Of a stretch of 7,331 nt of DNA, positions 1 to 5,353 are shown piece by piece. The stretch is taken from positions 1-7,331 of the forward strand of contig JAHECH010000208.1 in assembly GCA_024641835.1 (NCBI GenBank), read 5' to 3'. Each line of letters begins with the position of its first letter. The first letter of the stretch is position 1. The notes below the pieces were generated by a model. That model had not been told where the DNA came from. It did not search any database and was given only the letters and a program-made list of their open reading frames with translations. The DNA comes from Deltaproteobacteria bacterium (GTDB lineage Bacteria; Desulfobacterota; DSM-4660; Desulfatiglandales; HGW-15). A program made the translations under genes and the position numbers.

Positions 1-55
1 CGCGCTGCTCGGCAACGGCGCGCATGCGTTGAAGTCCGACACGCGGAAAACATAG
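1..55 (+). CDS. Possible 3' end of a gene cut by the window edge (unidentified)
   Basis: Frame 2 reads 17 sense codons (ALLGNGAHALKSDTRKT) before TAG at 53-55. The stretch is clearly more GC-rich than the following 300 bases, as expected if a coding region ends here. The residues do not let me name a family. Frame 1 is also open, to TAG at 61-63, so the frame is not certain. It may equally be non-coding DNA. Confidence 0.2.
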   Translation, partial: ALLGNGAHALKSDTRKT

Positions 56-63
56 CTAGCTAG

Positions 64-359
64 CCACAGGCTTTCCGAACCGACCGAGAGAAGCGCTCGA
101 CGAGCTGGGAATGTGGTAGAGTAAATAAGTATCTTTAGAATTGGACAAAGTTGGAGAGCGGATAGTTATATATTTATGACCGTCCCCTATTGCCCACGTA
201 GGAGCCGGAGAGAATCCATTGAAAGTGAAAGTGGGGTATAGGGAGAGTCTGCTTAAGAGGATTATTGGACGACATAGGCGGATGCCTCTGTTTGGGGGCA
301 TGGGGTATAGATGTCCAGATGGGCATGAAGTGATTGGGTTGGTGACGTGGAGGACGTAG
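64..359. other. Gene-free region left of the MFS transporter
   Basis: About 300 bases with no convincing gene. Short open frames exist on the minus strand (56-301 and 174-434), but they have no recognisable protein features, and the second runs through the transporter terminator hairpin. The stretch contains one copy of the dispersed 64-nt repeat (123-186). I see nothing else that I can name: no tRNA and no CRISPR repeats. Confidence 0.6.
123..186. repeat. Dispersed 64-nt repeat, copy A (degenerate)
   Basis: This block begins AAATAAGTATCTT and ends TAGTTATAT...ATGACCGTCCC. The same two ends, exactly 64 nt apart, recur at 2170-2233. The interior differs between the copies. In copy B the unit is bounded by an AGGGACGG/CCGTCCCT inverted repeat. 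Here the right end is intact (176-187), while the expected left end at about 107-118 is only weakly similar. It is probably a decayed non-autonomous mobile or REP-like element; no transposase is in the window. Confidence 0.6.
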
Positions 360-398
360 AAAGGGGTGAACCGTTCGGAGGAAGAGGTTCACCCCTTT
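360..398 (-). terminator. Hairpin terminator of the MFS transporter gene
   Basis: A perfect 13-bp inverted repeat: AAAGGGGTGAACC at 360-372 and GGTTCACCCCTTT at 386-398, with a 13-nt loop. It starts 32 nt past the stop codon of the minus-strand transporter gene. Read on the minus strand, the stem ends in CCCCTTT and continues CTACGTCC, so there is no long U tract. The stem is strong enough for an intrinsic-like or mRNA-stabilising terminator and, being symmetric, could also stop plus-strand transcripts. Confidence 0.65.
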
Positions 399-430
399 CA
401 TGAGGGTTTCTCGAGGAGGTGGCCCACTCG

Positions 431-1582
431 TCAAGGGCTTTTACTTCGTTGTTTCATGAAATAGTGAAAATACCCAAGACTGATGACTGCAACGAAGGCC
501 AGACAAAGGAACATGACACGGTAGTTCGTCAGATGGACGACTACTCCCATGATCACTGCCCCAACTCCCGCCCCTAGATCACCCGCCGCCGTAAAGATTC
601 CCATCGCAGATCCTCGGGCTGCACCCGCTCGCTCAACCGTGTAAGCGACAATGGTGGGGAAAAAGAAGGCAATTCCTGTGCCATAAATGACAGCAACGAG
701 AATAAACAGGGGAAGGGTTTTCGAGAAAGAGAGGAGAGTCATGGACGCAATGAATGCTATTAGACAGGGCAGAATGACTCTCTCCCTGCCATAGTGATCT
801 AAAACCCTTCCACCAAGCATCCGAGTCACGATGAGTGTTACGGCACATGCTCCAAAGAAAAATCCGGGGTTTGCAACCCCCTGGCTCACTGCATAAAGAG
901 GGAAAAAAGCAGCCACCGCTCCCCAGAGGAAGTTGCCCGCAAAAGCCATGACTGCCGGGTGAAATGTTTTTAAATCCAAGAATAACCCGCTCCGAGCAGA
1001 CTTGCTTCCAGGAGGTTGGTTAGATTTCTTCGGAAGGCGGAGTGCGAAAATAACAGAAAGCAGGGAGAGGGCCGTGCAAAGGAGGAAAAGAGACGGGAAG
1101 TTCATAAGGTTGATCATGTACATGCCAGCAGCAGGGGCGATTGCAAAAGCGAAATTGTAGGCGGTGTAAAAATAACTGATGCTCTCCGTCCGGTGAGCCT
1201 CTGGGCTAATGTTGATTACCATGATGACTGATGCCGTGTAAAAGAAAGCCGCACCGACTCCTTGGAGTATTCTCACAATAAAAAAAGGCCAAAAAGGAGA
1301 AGCTACGATATAACTGATTGAAGTGACAGCGTAAATAAGAGCTCCTGCGAGCATGAACTTCCTCTCAGGGACCTTCATAAGGGCTTTCCCGACCGCAGGT
1401 CGTAGAATGACGGACGAAACACTGAGGGCTCCGATCAGGACCCCGATCGTTTCCTCCTGTGCTCCTAAACCGGCGAGATAGATGGGAAGTGTAGGGACAA
1501 GAAGATTGACGGTAAAGGAGAGGGCGAGCTGAGACAAGAAAACATAAACAAATTCAGGGGTCAGTATCTTCCGTATTGCCAT
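431..1582 (-). CDS. Major facilitator superfamily (MFS) transporter, 12 TM
   Basis: A 383-residue integral membrane protein of the usual length for a 12-helix MFS secondary transporter of the inner membrane. Hydrophobic helices fill residues about 10-185 and 205-375, separated by a basic cytoplasmic linker (LPKKSNQPPGSKSARS, about 183-198). The family loop signature is clear between helices 8 and 9 (GGRVLDHYGRERV, 257-269) and degenerate between helices 2 and 3 (GKALMKVPERK, 65-75). Helix 4 has the conserved arginine (RILQGVG, R104), and helix 5 has a motif-C-like APAAG (149-153). The overall look is that of proton-driven drug or small-metabolite exporters (DHA1/YfcJ-like), but the substrate cannot be read from sequence. 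The ATG chosen is the only sensible start: an in-frame TGA lies six codons upstream. No Shine-Dalgarno sequence precedes it. It is monocistronic, with its own terminator at 360-398. Confidence 0.9.
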   Translation of the reverse strand: MAIRKILTPEFVYVFLSQLALSFTVNLLVPTLPIYLAGLGAQEETIGVLIGALSVSSVILRPAVGKALMKVPERKFMLAGALIYAVTSISYIVASPFWPFFIVRILQGVGAAFFYTASVIMVINISPEAHRTESISYFYTAYNFAFAIAPAAGMYMINLMNFPSLFLLCTALSLLSVIFALRLPKKSNQPPGSKSARSGLFLDLKTFHPAVMAFAGNFLWGAVAAFFPLYAVSQGVANPGFFFGACAVTLIVTRMLGGRVLDHYGRERVILPCLIAFIASMTLLSFSKTLPLFILVAVIYGTGIAFFFPTIVAYTVERAGAARGSAMGIFTAAGDLGAGVGAVIMGVVVHLTNYRVMFLCLAFVAVISLGYFHYFMKQRSKSP

Positions 1583-1988
1583 CGTATCAAACCGAAGTCA
1601 GCTGGTCATATCCTGTGCATTAGGGATCATCGAAGAATGAAGGACAGATGAAAGGCAGGGAGCTCTTCCAAGGATGACGGGCGGACAAGAACGGATCACC
1701 AGAACCTTCTTTCGAATCCTCTTCAATCGCATCGGCAATGTGGCGGCTTCACTTGCTCGAATGGTCCATAAAGATAATAAGATAAGAACTTCCTTTTTTA
1801 GGCTTGGACTTTAGGGGATTTTGCCTTATGGGTCAAGGAAAAGCCAGTCTGTGATGTTGGGGGGGTGGTTGTCTTCCGCCAGTATAGGCAGGTGGTGCCA
1901 GGATGAGTAAGTAAGGTGCAAAATCTGGTACTTGATCTGCCAGACAATGTCAGGGAAGTTTAGAACTCAAAGGCACCCAAGGTATGCT

Positions 1989-2074
1989 CCCTTGTGCAGT
2001 CTGGATTGTCAAATAAGTGGGCCTCCGCGGCACCAAATCAATGTCTTGACGAGACAATCCAGCCCGCACAAGGG
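1989..2074. repeat. 86-nt imperfect palindrome with 22-nt arms
   Basis: The left arm is CCCTTGTGC (1989-1997), AGT, CTGGATTGTC (2001-2010). The right arm is GACAATCCAG (2053-2062), CCC, GCACAAGGG (2066-2074). Nineteen of 22 positions pair perfectly, and the three mismatched bases form one symmetrical internal bubble. The 42-nt loop includes GTCAA (2008-2012) and TTGAC (2046-2050), which offer an alternative pairing at the stem top. There is no U tract, no obvious target-site duplication and no attC core. The function is unknown; it could be a small mobile palindrome, a structured RNA or a recombination site. Confidence 0.7.
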
Positions 2075-2153
2075 TGATATGAATTCCTACCTATTGAGCT
2101 TCGAAATTGAGCTAGGGAAATCCAAACTCCCACTTGATCATTCAACAGGGATG

Positions 2154-2234
2154 AGGGACGGCCATAATTAAATAAGTATCTTGAAATGTAGTGCATGTAG
2201 GACATGAGTTAGTTATATTTTGATGACCGTCCCT
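2154..2234. repeat. 81-nt MITE/REP-like element, copy B of the dispersed repeat
   Basis: Terminal inverted repeats AGGGACGGCCAT (2154-2165) and ATGACCGTCCCT (2223-2234) match at 11 of 12 positions, and AT-rich flanks extend the pairing. An inner small hairpin CATGT-AGG-ACATG sits near the centre. Its core, from AAATAAGTATCTT to CCGTCCC, matches copy A at 123-186 in both ends and length. It ends 28 nt before the rubrerythrin start codon, so it forms that gene's proximal upstream or 5' leader region. Confidence 0.7.
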
Positions 2235-2250
2235 CAGATCTCACTCAGAT

Positions 2251-2257
2251 GGAGGGG
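2251..2257 (+). promoter_or_regulatory. Ribosome binding site of the rubrerythrin gene
   Basis: GGAGGGG followed by a 5-nt A-only spacer and ATG at 2263. This strong Shine-Dalgarno sequence fixes the rubrerythrin start. Confidence 0.85.
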
Positions 2258-2262
2258 AAAAA

Positions 2263-2760
2263 ATGGACGAGAAGCTGAAAGAGGCCTTCCATAAAGTGTA
2301 CGACGGCGAGGCCAAGGCCGCACTCAGGCTAAAAATCTTTGCCAAGGAGGCGGATCGGGAAGATCTTCCCCAAATTTCAAAACTTTTTCGGGTGATTTCG
2401 TTCAGCGAGGAGATCCATGGCGAGCGCGCGCTTCGAATGCTCAGGGAGATTAAGGATACCGACAGCAATCTCAAAGAGAGCTTTCACTCAGAAACCCATG
2501 TTGCAGGAGTGGCTTATGAGGGTTTTATCGCGCTAGCCGAGAAAATAGGGGACGTCGCGGCTTCGAATGTTCTCTCCAATTCCAGAGATGTAGAGGCTGG
2601 TCACGCCAAGCTTTATGACTATGCGATCAATCATCTGATTGCGGAGAAGCAGACCACTTATTATGTGTGTCAGGTGTGTGGTTATGTGTCGGACGGCATT
2701 TTGCCCGAGGTTTGTCCGGTATGTTCCGCCCCCAAGGAACAGTTTGTCGAGTTTAAATGA
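2263..2760 (+). CDS. Rubrerythrin (diiron ferritin-like domain plus C-terminal rubredoxin domain)
   Basis: A 165-residue cytoplasmic non-haem iron protein. Rubrerythrins reduce hydrogen peroxide to water in anaerobes, with electrons passing through the rubredoxin iron to the diiron site. The four-helix diiron domain spans about 3-128. Recognisable ligand positions are E16 (DGEAK), E49 and H52 (EEIH), E77 (SETH), and E111 and H114 (EAGH). The rubredoxin domain spans about 132-163 and has both Cys pairs, CQVCGY (136-139) and CPVC (151-154). By alignment from memory with Desulfovibrio rubrerythrin, the mobile glutamate three residues after the E77 equivalent (E97 there) is a valine here (V80). 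The protein is also slightly shorter than the roughly 190-residue classical form. It belongs to the rubrerythrin superfamily, possibly a divergent subgroup. It is transcribed alone and convergent with the serine cluster, with no redox partner gene in view. Confidence 0.92.
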   Translation: MDEKLKEAFHKVYDGEAKAALRLKIFAKEADREDLPQISKLFRVISFSEEIHGERALRMLREIKDTDSNLKESFHSETHVAGVAYEGFIALAEKIGDVAASNVLSNSRDVEAGHAKLYDYAINHLIAEKQTTYYVCQVCGYVSDGILPEVCPVCSAPKEQFVEFK

Positions 2761-2784
2761 CAAAGGGAGAAATTGTGTAATAGC

Positions 2785-2807
2785 AATAGAGTCGGGCAAA
2801 CTCCATT
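2785..2807 (+). terminator. Weak hairpin downstream of rubrerythrin
   Basis: AATAGAGT (2785-2792), a 7-nt loop and ACTCCATT (2800-2807) pair at seven of eight positions and are followed by TCTTC. It lies 25 nt past the rubrerythrin stop. The stem is short and the U tract poor, so this is only a candidate. Confidence 0.25.
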
Positions 2808-2895
2808 TCTTCAGCAAAGTGTCGATGTGCTTTTTCTGTTAAGTTACTTGCTCGTAAGGAAAAAGGCCCAAAACAGCAAGAGGCTTAGGACGCTG

Positions 2896-4158
2896 CTAGG
2901 GGCTTTTCGCTGACACGGGTTGACTGGACTCGCTTTTCAGATGCTTATCCAGTTCCGCCCTGGGGATCCCGAGGCAATAGAGGATGTTGAGAATCTGACC
3001 GCTGCTGAGGATCCCGTCGGTCTCGATGCTTTTTCCATCAGGCTTGAACGCAATGGACAGCCCCACATTCCTGATAAAATGGGTTCCCGTCGACCCGTCG
3101 CCAACAGCAATGACCTGCTCAGGTTGAATGTTTTCCACATTCATGATGAATTCCAGAATCTCACTCTTCGTGGCGCTTGTGATCACAGGTTCTTGCAGTT
3201 CACCCGTGATGATCCCTTTCTCGTCGGTCCTGAGGGAATTGGAGAAAGCATAATCCACTCCTGCCGCCTCGAAGATTTTTTTGATAAAGAAATTGAAACC
3301 TGACGAGAGAAGGGCGATCTTGAAGCCCATCGATTTCAGAATACCGATGAGCTCCAGCGCTCCGGGGTTGAGCTGGAGAATCTCTCCAAACCTTTCAAAA
3401 TCCCTCAGGGGTGTTCCCTTCAGCAACCGGGCATTTCGAATGAGCATCTGCAGCTCATTCTCTTCCTTATCTCCCGATGCCGCGTCATGGTCCACGAACG
3501 TGACCTTCCCCCTGATCCTTTCCAGAAAGTCCCTGAGGGAAGCCTCCTGGATCAACGTCGATTCTACATCAAAGACAACGAGCTTCTTGTTCTTCTTGTA
3601 AATGTTTTCGCTCTGAATGACGACGCTCTGGTTCAAACTTCGGCAGACCTCTTTGAGCTCGCCCTTCATCCGATCAATAGCCTCCCTTCGCGACAACCCC
3701 TGCTCGATATTCATCCGGTTGGTATCGATGGCCATCTCCATGGAAAAGAATTTCCCCTGGGCAATCATCCTGCAACTTTCGATGTTGATGTTATACTTAT
3801 GAAAGAACGTGGAGACCCGGGCGATGATGCCTGGTTGATCCTCTCCCAAAACCGTGACCACATGGTTCTCCTTCTTGCCGAAGTAGGTGAGTTCAGCCTC
3901 ATCATAGACTCCGACGACGACTTTGAGCCCTGTTTCATCACCTATCTTGTTCATGGCCTTAGCAATTTCCGGCCATGAATGCGGAGATACTGAGAAATCA
4001 ACGATGAGAAATATGGAGAAGAGGCCCCTCCTGCAGCTCTCTTCCACGTCAATGATGTTGCCCTTCATTTCGAAGATTCTCGACGTAATCTTGGAAACCA
4101 AGCCCGGAGAATCGAGCCCAATAGCTGAAAGGCTCATCATTTTACCCTGCTCACTCAT
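2896..4158 (-). CDS. SerB-like protein: two ACT domains plus HAD domain with altered catalytic residues
   Basis: A 420-residue cytoplasmic protein with the architecture of long phosphoserine phosphatases. ACT domain 1 spans about 8-88 (GLDSPG at 14-19), ACT domain 2 about 98-182 (GEDQPG at 105-110), and the HAD domain about 192-400. ACT domains typically bind amino acids such as serine. The HAD nucleophile D197, the motif II serine S285 (LLSSGF), the motif III lysine K331 and the motif IV metal aspartate D354 are present. Several residues essential in known SerB are not: motif I reads DVEST (second Asp is Glu199), motif IV reads GDGSTG instead of GDGAND, and by alignment the substrate-binding Glu (E20) and Arg (R56) of the Methanocaldococcus jannaschii enzyme fall on A206 and N242. 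I checked both motifs at the DNA level. The start is supported by AAGGGGG five bases upstream. A plain phosphoserine phosphatase call is doubtful; a phosphotransferase, a different phosphatase or a serine-sensing regulator are alternatives. Confidence 0.85.
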   Translation of the reverse strand: MSEQGKMMSLSAIGLDSPGLVSKITSRIFEMKGNIIDVEESCRRGLFSIFLIVDFSVSPHSWPEIAKAMNKIGDETGLKVVVGVYDEAELTYFGKKENHVVTVLGEDQPGIIARVSTFFHKYNINIESCRMIAQGKFFSMEMAIDTNRMNIEQGLSRREAIDRMKGELKEVCRSLNQSVVIQSENIYKKNKKLVVFDVESTLIQEASLRDFLERIRGKVTFVDHDAASGDKEENELQMLIRNARLLKGTPLRDFERFGEILQLNPGALELIGILKSMGFKIALLSSGFNFFIKKIFEAAGVDYAFSNSLRTDEKGIITGELQEPVITSATKSEILEFIMNVENIQPEQVIAVGDGSTGTHFIRNVGLSIAFKPDGKSIETDGILSSGQILNILYCLGIPRAELDKHLKSESSQPVSAKSP

Positions 4159-4163
4159 TTTTT

Positions 4164-4170
4164 CCCCCTT
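4164..4170 (-). promoter_or_regulatory. Ribosome binding site of the SerB-like gene
   Basis: On the minus strand, AAGGGGG lies five A residues before the ATG at 4158-4156. This favours residue 1 over the later methionines 7 and 8. Confidence 0.8.
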
Positions 4171-4191
4171 CTTCTCCTGATCGCATCTCGT

Positions 4192-4407
4192 CTCTAGCAG
4201 GCTGCTGAAAAACGCCCATCTACGGCGTTGCCCTCATCCCGCGCCCTGTTAAATTCTCGCTTTGCGAGACGGCGAAGCCGATTTAACAGGGCGAGTCGCT
4301 GCGACGTACTGGCAAGTACGCCTCGCTCCTCTGGATTTCGGGAGCCTTGGATCTGGACGTTTTTGAGCAGCCTGTACGGAGGGACTTTTTCAGCAAACCT
4401 GCTAGAG
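4192..4407. repeat. MITE-like, hairpin-rich dispersed repeat inside the serine cluster
   Basis: The outer inverted repeats are CTCTAGCAGG...TGCTGAAAAA from 4192 and TTTTTCAGCA...CCTGCTAGAG ending at 4407. A second, nested pair is CAGGCTGCTGAAAAACG (4198-4214) and CGTTTTTGAGCAGCCTG (4358-4374), 16 of 17 paired. The interior holds a perfect 13-bp stem CGCCCTGTTAAAT/ATTTAACAGGGCG (4242-4254, 4281-4293). This stem encloses two perfect mini-hairpins, TCTCGC-TTT-GCGAGA (4255-4269) and CGGC-GAA-GCCG (4270-4280). Next come GTCGC-T-GCGAC and a GTACT/AGTAC hairpin. I remember very similar GCTGAAAAACGCCCATCT repeats from deltaproteobacterial genomes. It encodes nothing itself; the short frames crossing it are by-products of its composition. 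It fills most of the 309-nt gap between the SerK-like and SerB-like genes. Confidence 0.85.
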
Positions 4408-4467
4408 AGTCCCTTTGAATATCTCCCCGCGAGACAGGAGAACCCATGACATTCCCCAGACACAAAA

Positions 4468-5349
4468 CTACCGCTTCTTGTCATAGAAGACAAAGAGTTC
4501 CTCTTCATAATATCTTCCATTGACCACCTGCCCGGGGCTAAGCCGCCTCATCTCTTTGCTCTTGAGGTAGTCTAAGAACCTCTCGTTGATCTCTTCGAGG
4601 GATACTTTTTCTTTCAACCAGCGGGTGGGCACATTGACATTCAGGGGCCGGGCAGGAATAAGGTGGCGCGTCGTCTTTGGAGCAAAGACCCTTTCCCTCC
4701 TCACCGCATCCACCACCATCTCCTTGGTGATCTGAGGTGTCCAGATGACCATCTGGCTGTCATCCAGGCCTTCGCAGAACCGGCCTTCGGAAACTTGCTG
4801 GCAGGGGATGTAGTCCACTTTCATGCCCTTTTCTACGAGAAGGTGTTGGAGTTTTTCAAGAGCATCATAGGCACCGACCGCATCACAGACCCGATCCTCA
4901 GAAAAACTGACAAGGGCGAAGGAATCGCCCTGCTGGATGCCGCAACAGAGACAGTTCTTTTCCAGAACTGCCTTGAGCGCCTCCTTGCCTTTCACCTGTT
5001 GGACTTCTCCGCCCAGCTCCGCGATGATCCTTTTCAGGTCATCCATGCTCTTCAGGTTCCCGATGACTCGAAACCAGTAGCGCAACTGGGCGCTACGGTC
5101 AGAATAGTCAATCCGGCAGACAGGGATATACGTAAAATCGAGTTTCTTGAACACATACGTGCGGTGGTTACCGTCGAGCACGATATGGTTCTTGTCTACG
5201 ATGACGGGGTTCTCCAGGTTAGCCCAGTTCTCGAATTCCAAGACCAGTCTTTCGACGAGATGGGGCAGAATTCGCTCATGGAGAAGCAGGGATTCCACCC
5301 TGACGATCTCCAGTTCCATCCTTAGGGTTTCCGTCTCAATGCAAAACAT
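4468..5349 (-). CDS. ParB/sulfiredoxin-fold protein of the SerK/SbnI family, probable free L-serine kinase
   Basis: A 293-residue soluble protein. The N-terminal ParB/Srx fold (about 11-95) contains HE (24-25), VLDGNHR (57-63) and YWFRVIGN (91-98). The C-terminal part carries FAPKTTRHLIPARPLNVNVP (222-241). These match the archaeal ADP-dependent serine kinase SerK of Thermococcus kodakarensis and staphylococcal SbnI, which phosphorylate L-serine to O-phosphoserine. From memory, SerK uses E30, D69, H72, W102 and T223-R224-H225. The counterparts here are E25, D59, H62, W92 and T227-R228-H229, with identical D-to-H (3) and D-to-W (33) spacing. A cysteine cluster CLCCG (133-137) sits in the middle. 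The gene begins four bases after the stop of the GcvT-SHMT fusion, implying co-transcription and coupled translation. Neither ATG 5349 nor the internal ATG at 5319 (residue 11) has a good ribosome binding site, and family alignment would favour residue 11. It is not a chromosome-partitioning ParB: there is no DNA-binding domain and no parA. Confidence 0.8.
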   Translation of the reverse strand: MFCIETETLRMELEIVRVESLLLHERILPHLVERLVLEFENWANLENPVIVDKNHIVLDGNHRTYVFKKLDFTYIPVCRIDYSDRSAQLRYWFRVIGNLKSMDDLKRIIAELGGEVQQVKGKEALKAVLEKNCLCCGIQQGDSFALVSFSEDRVCDAVGAYDALEKLQHLLVEKGMKVDYIPCQQVSEGRFCEGLDDSQMVIWTPQITKEMVVDAVRRERVFAPKTTRHLIPARPLNVNVPTRWLKEKVSLEEINERFLDYLKSKEMRRLSPGQVVNGRYYEEELFVFYDKKR

Positions 5350-5353
5350 GGTC

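Larger units (their letters stand above)
1583..2262. other. 680-nt intergenic region between divergent genes
   Basis: This separates the divergently transcribed MFS transporter (minus) and rubrerythrin (plus), so promoters for both should lie here, although I cannot assign -35/-10 elements with confidence. It contains an 86-nt long-arm inverted repeat (1989-2074) and an 81-nt element (2154-2234). A 79-codon plus-strand open frame (1932-2171) crosses both structured elements, has no protein-like features, and I do not regard it as a gene. Positions 1583-1988 hold nothing else I can name. Confidence 0.6.

Noticed and set aside
174..434. Minus-strand 86-codon frame downstream of the MFS gene
   Set aside because: It crosses the terminator hairpin and the dispersed repeat, is rich in Pro and His without pattern, and lacks a supporting ribosome binding site.
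1932..2171. Plus-strand 79-codon frame
   Set aside because: It passes through both arms of the 86-nt palindrome and into the next repeat; no plausible start signal or protein motif.
1583..2262. tRNA, small RNA gene of known family or CRISPR array
   Set aside because: No T-loop consensus, acceptor stem or regularly spaced direct repeats are visible; the only repeats are the two palindromic elements described.
2850..2895. Terminator after the SerB-like gene
   Set aside because: On the minus strand only 4-bp stems (CAGC/GCTG) precede the U-rich GCCTTTTT; too weak to call.
3487..3978. 163-codon plus-strand open frame
   Set aside because: It is antisense to the ACT and HAD regions of the SerB-like gene.
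4194..4520. Minus-strand 108-codon frame, and plus-strand frame 4228-4449
   Set aside because: Both are produced by the structured repeat 4192-4407; they read through hairpins, and one runs into the end of the SerK-like gene.
4663..5325. 220-codon open frame on the plus strand
   Set aside because: It is wholly antisense to the SerK-like gene, has no recognisable domain or ribosome binding site, and the opposite strand carries conserved family motifs.
4468..5349. Chromosome or plasmid partition ParB
   Set aside because: Only the ParB/Srx fold is shared: no helix-turn-helix, no parA, and the serine-kinase residues and metabolic neighbours fit the SerK family.
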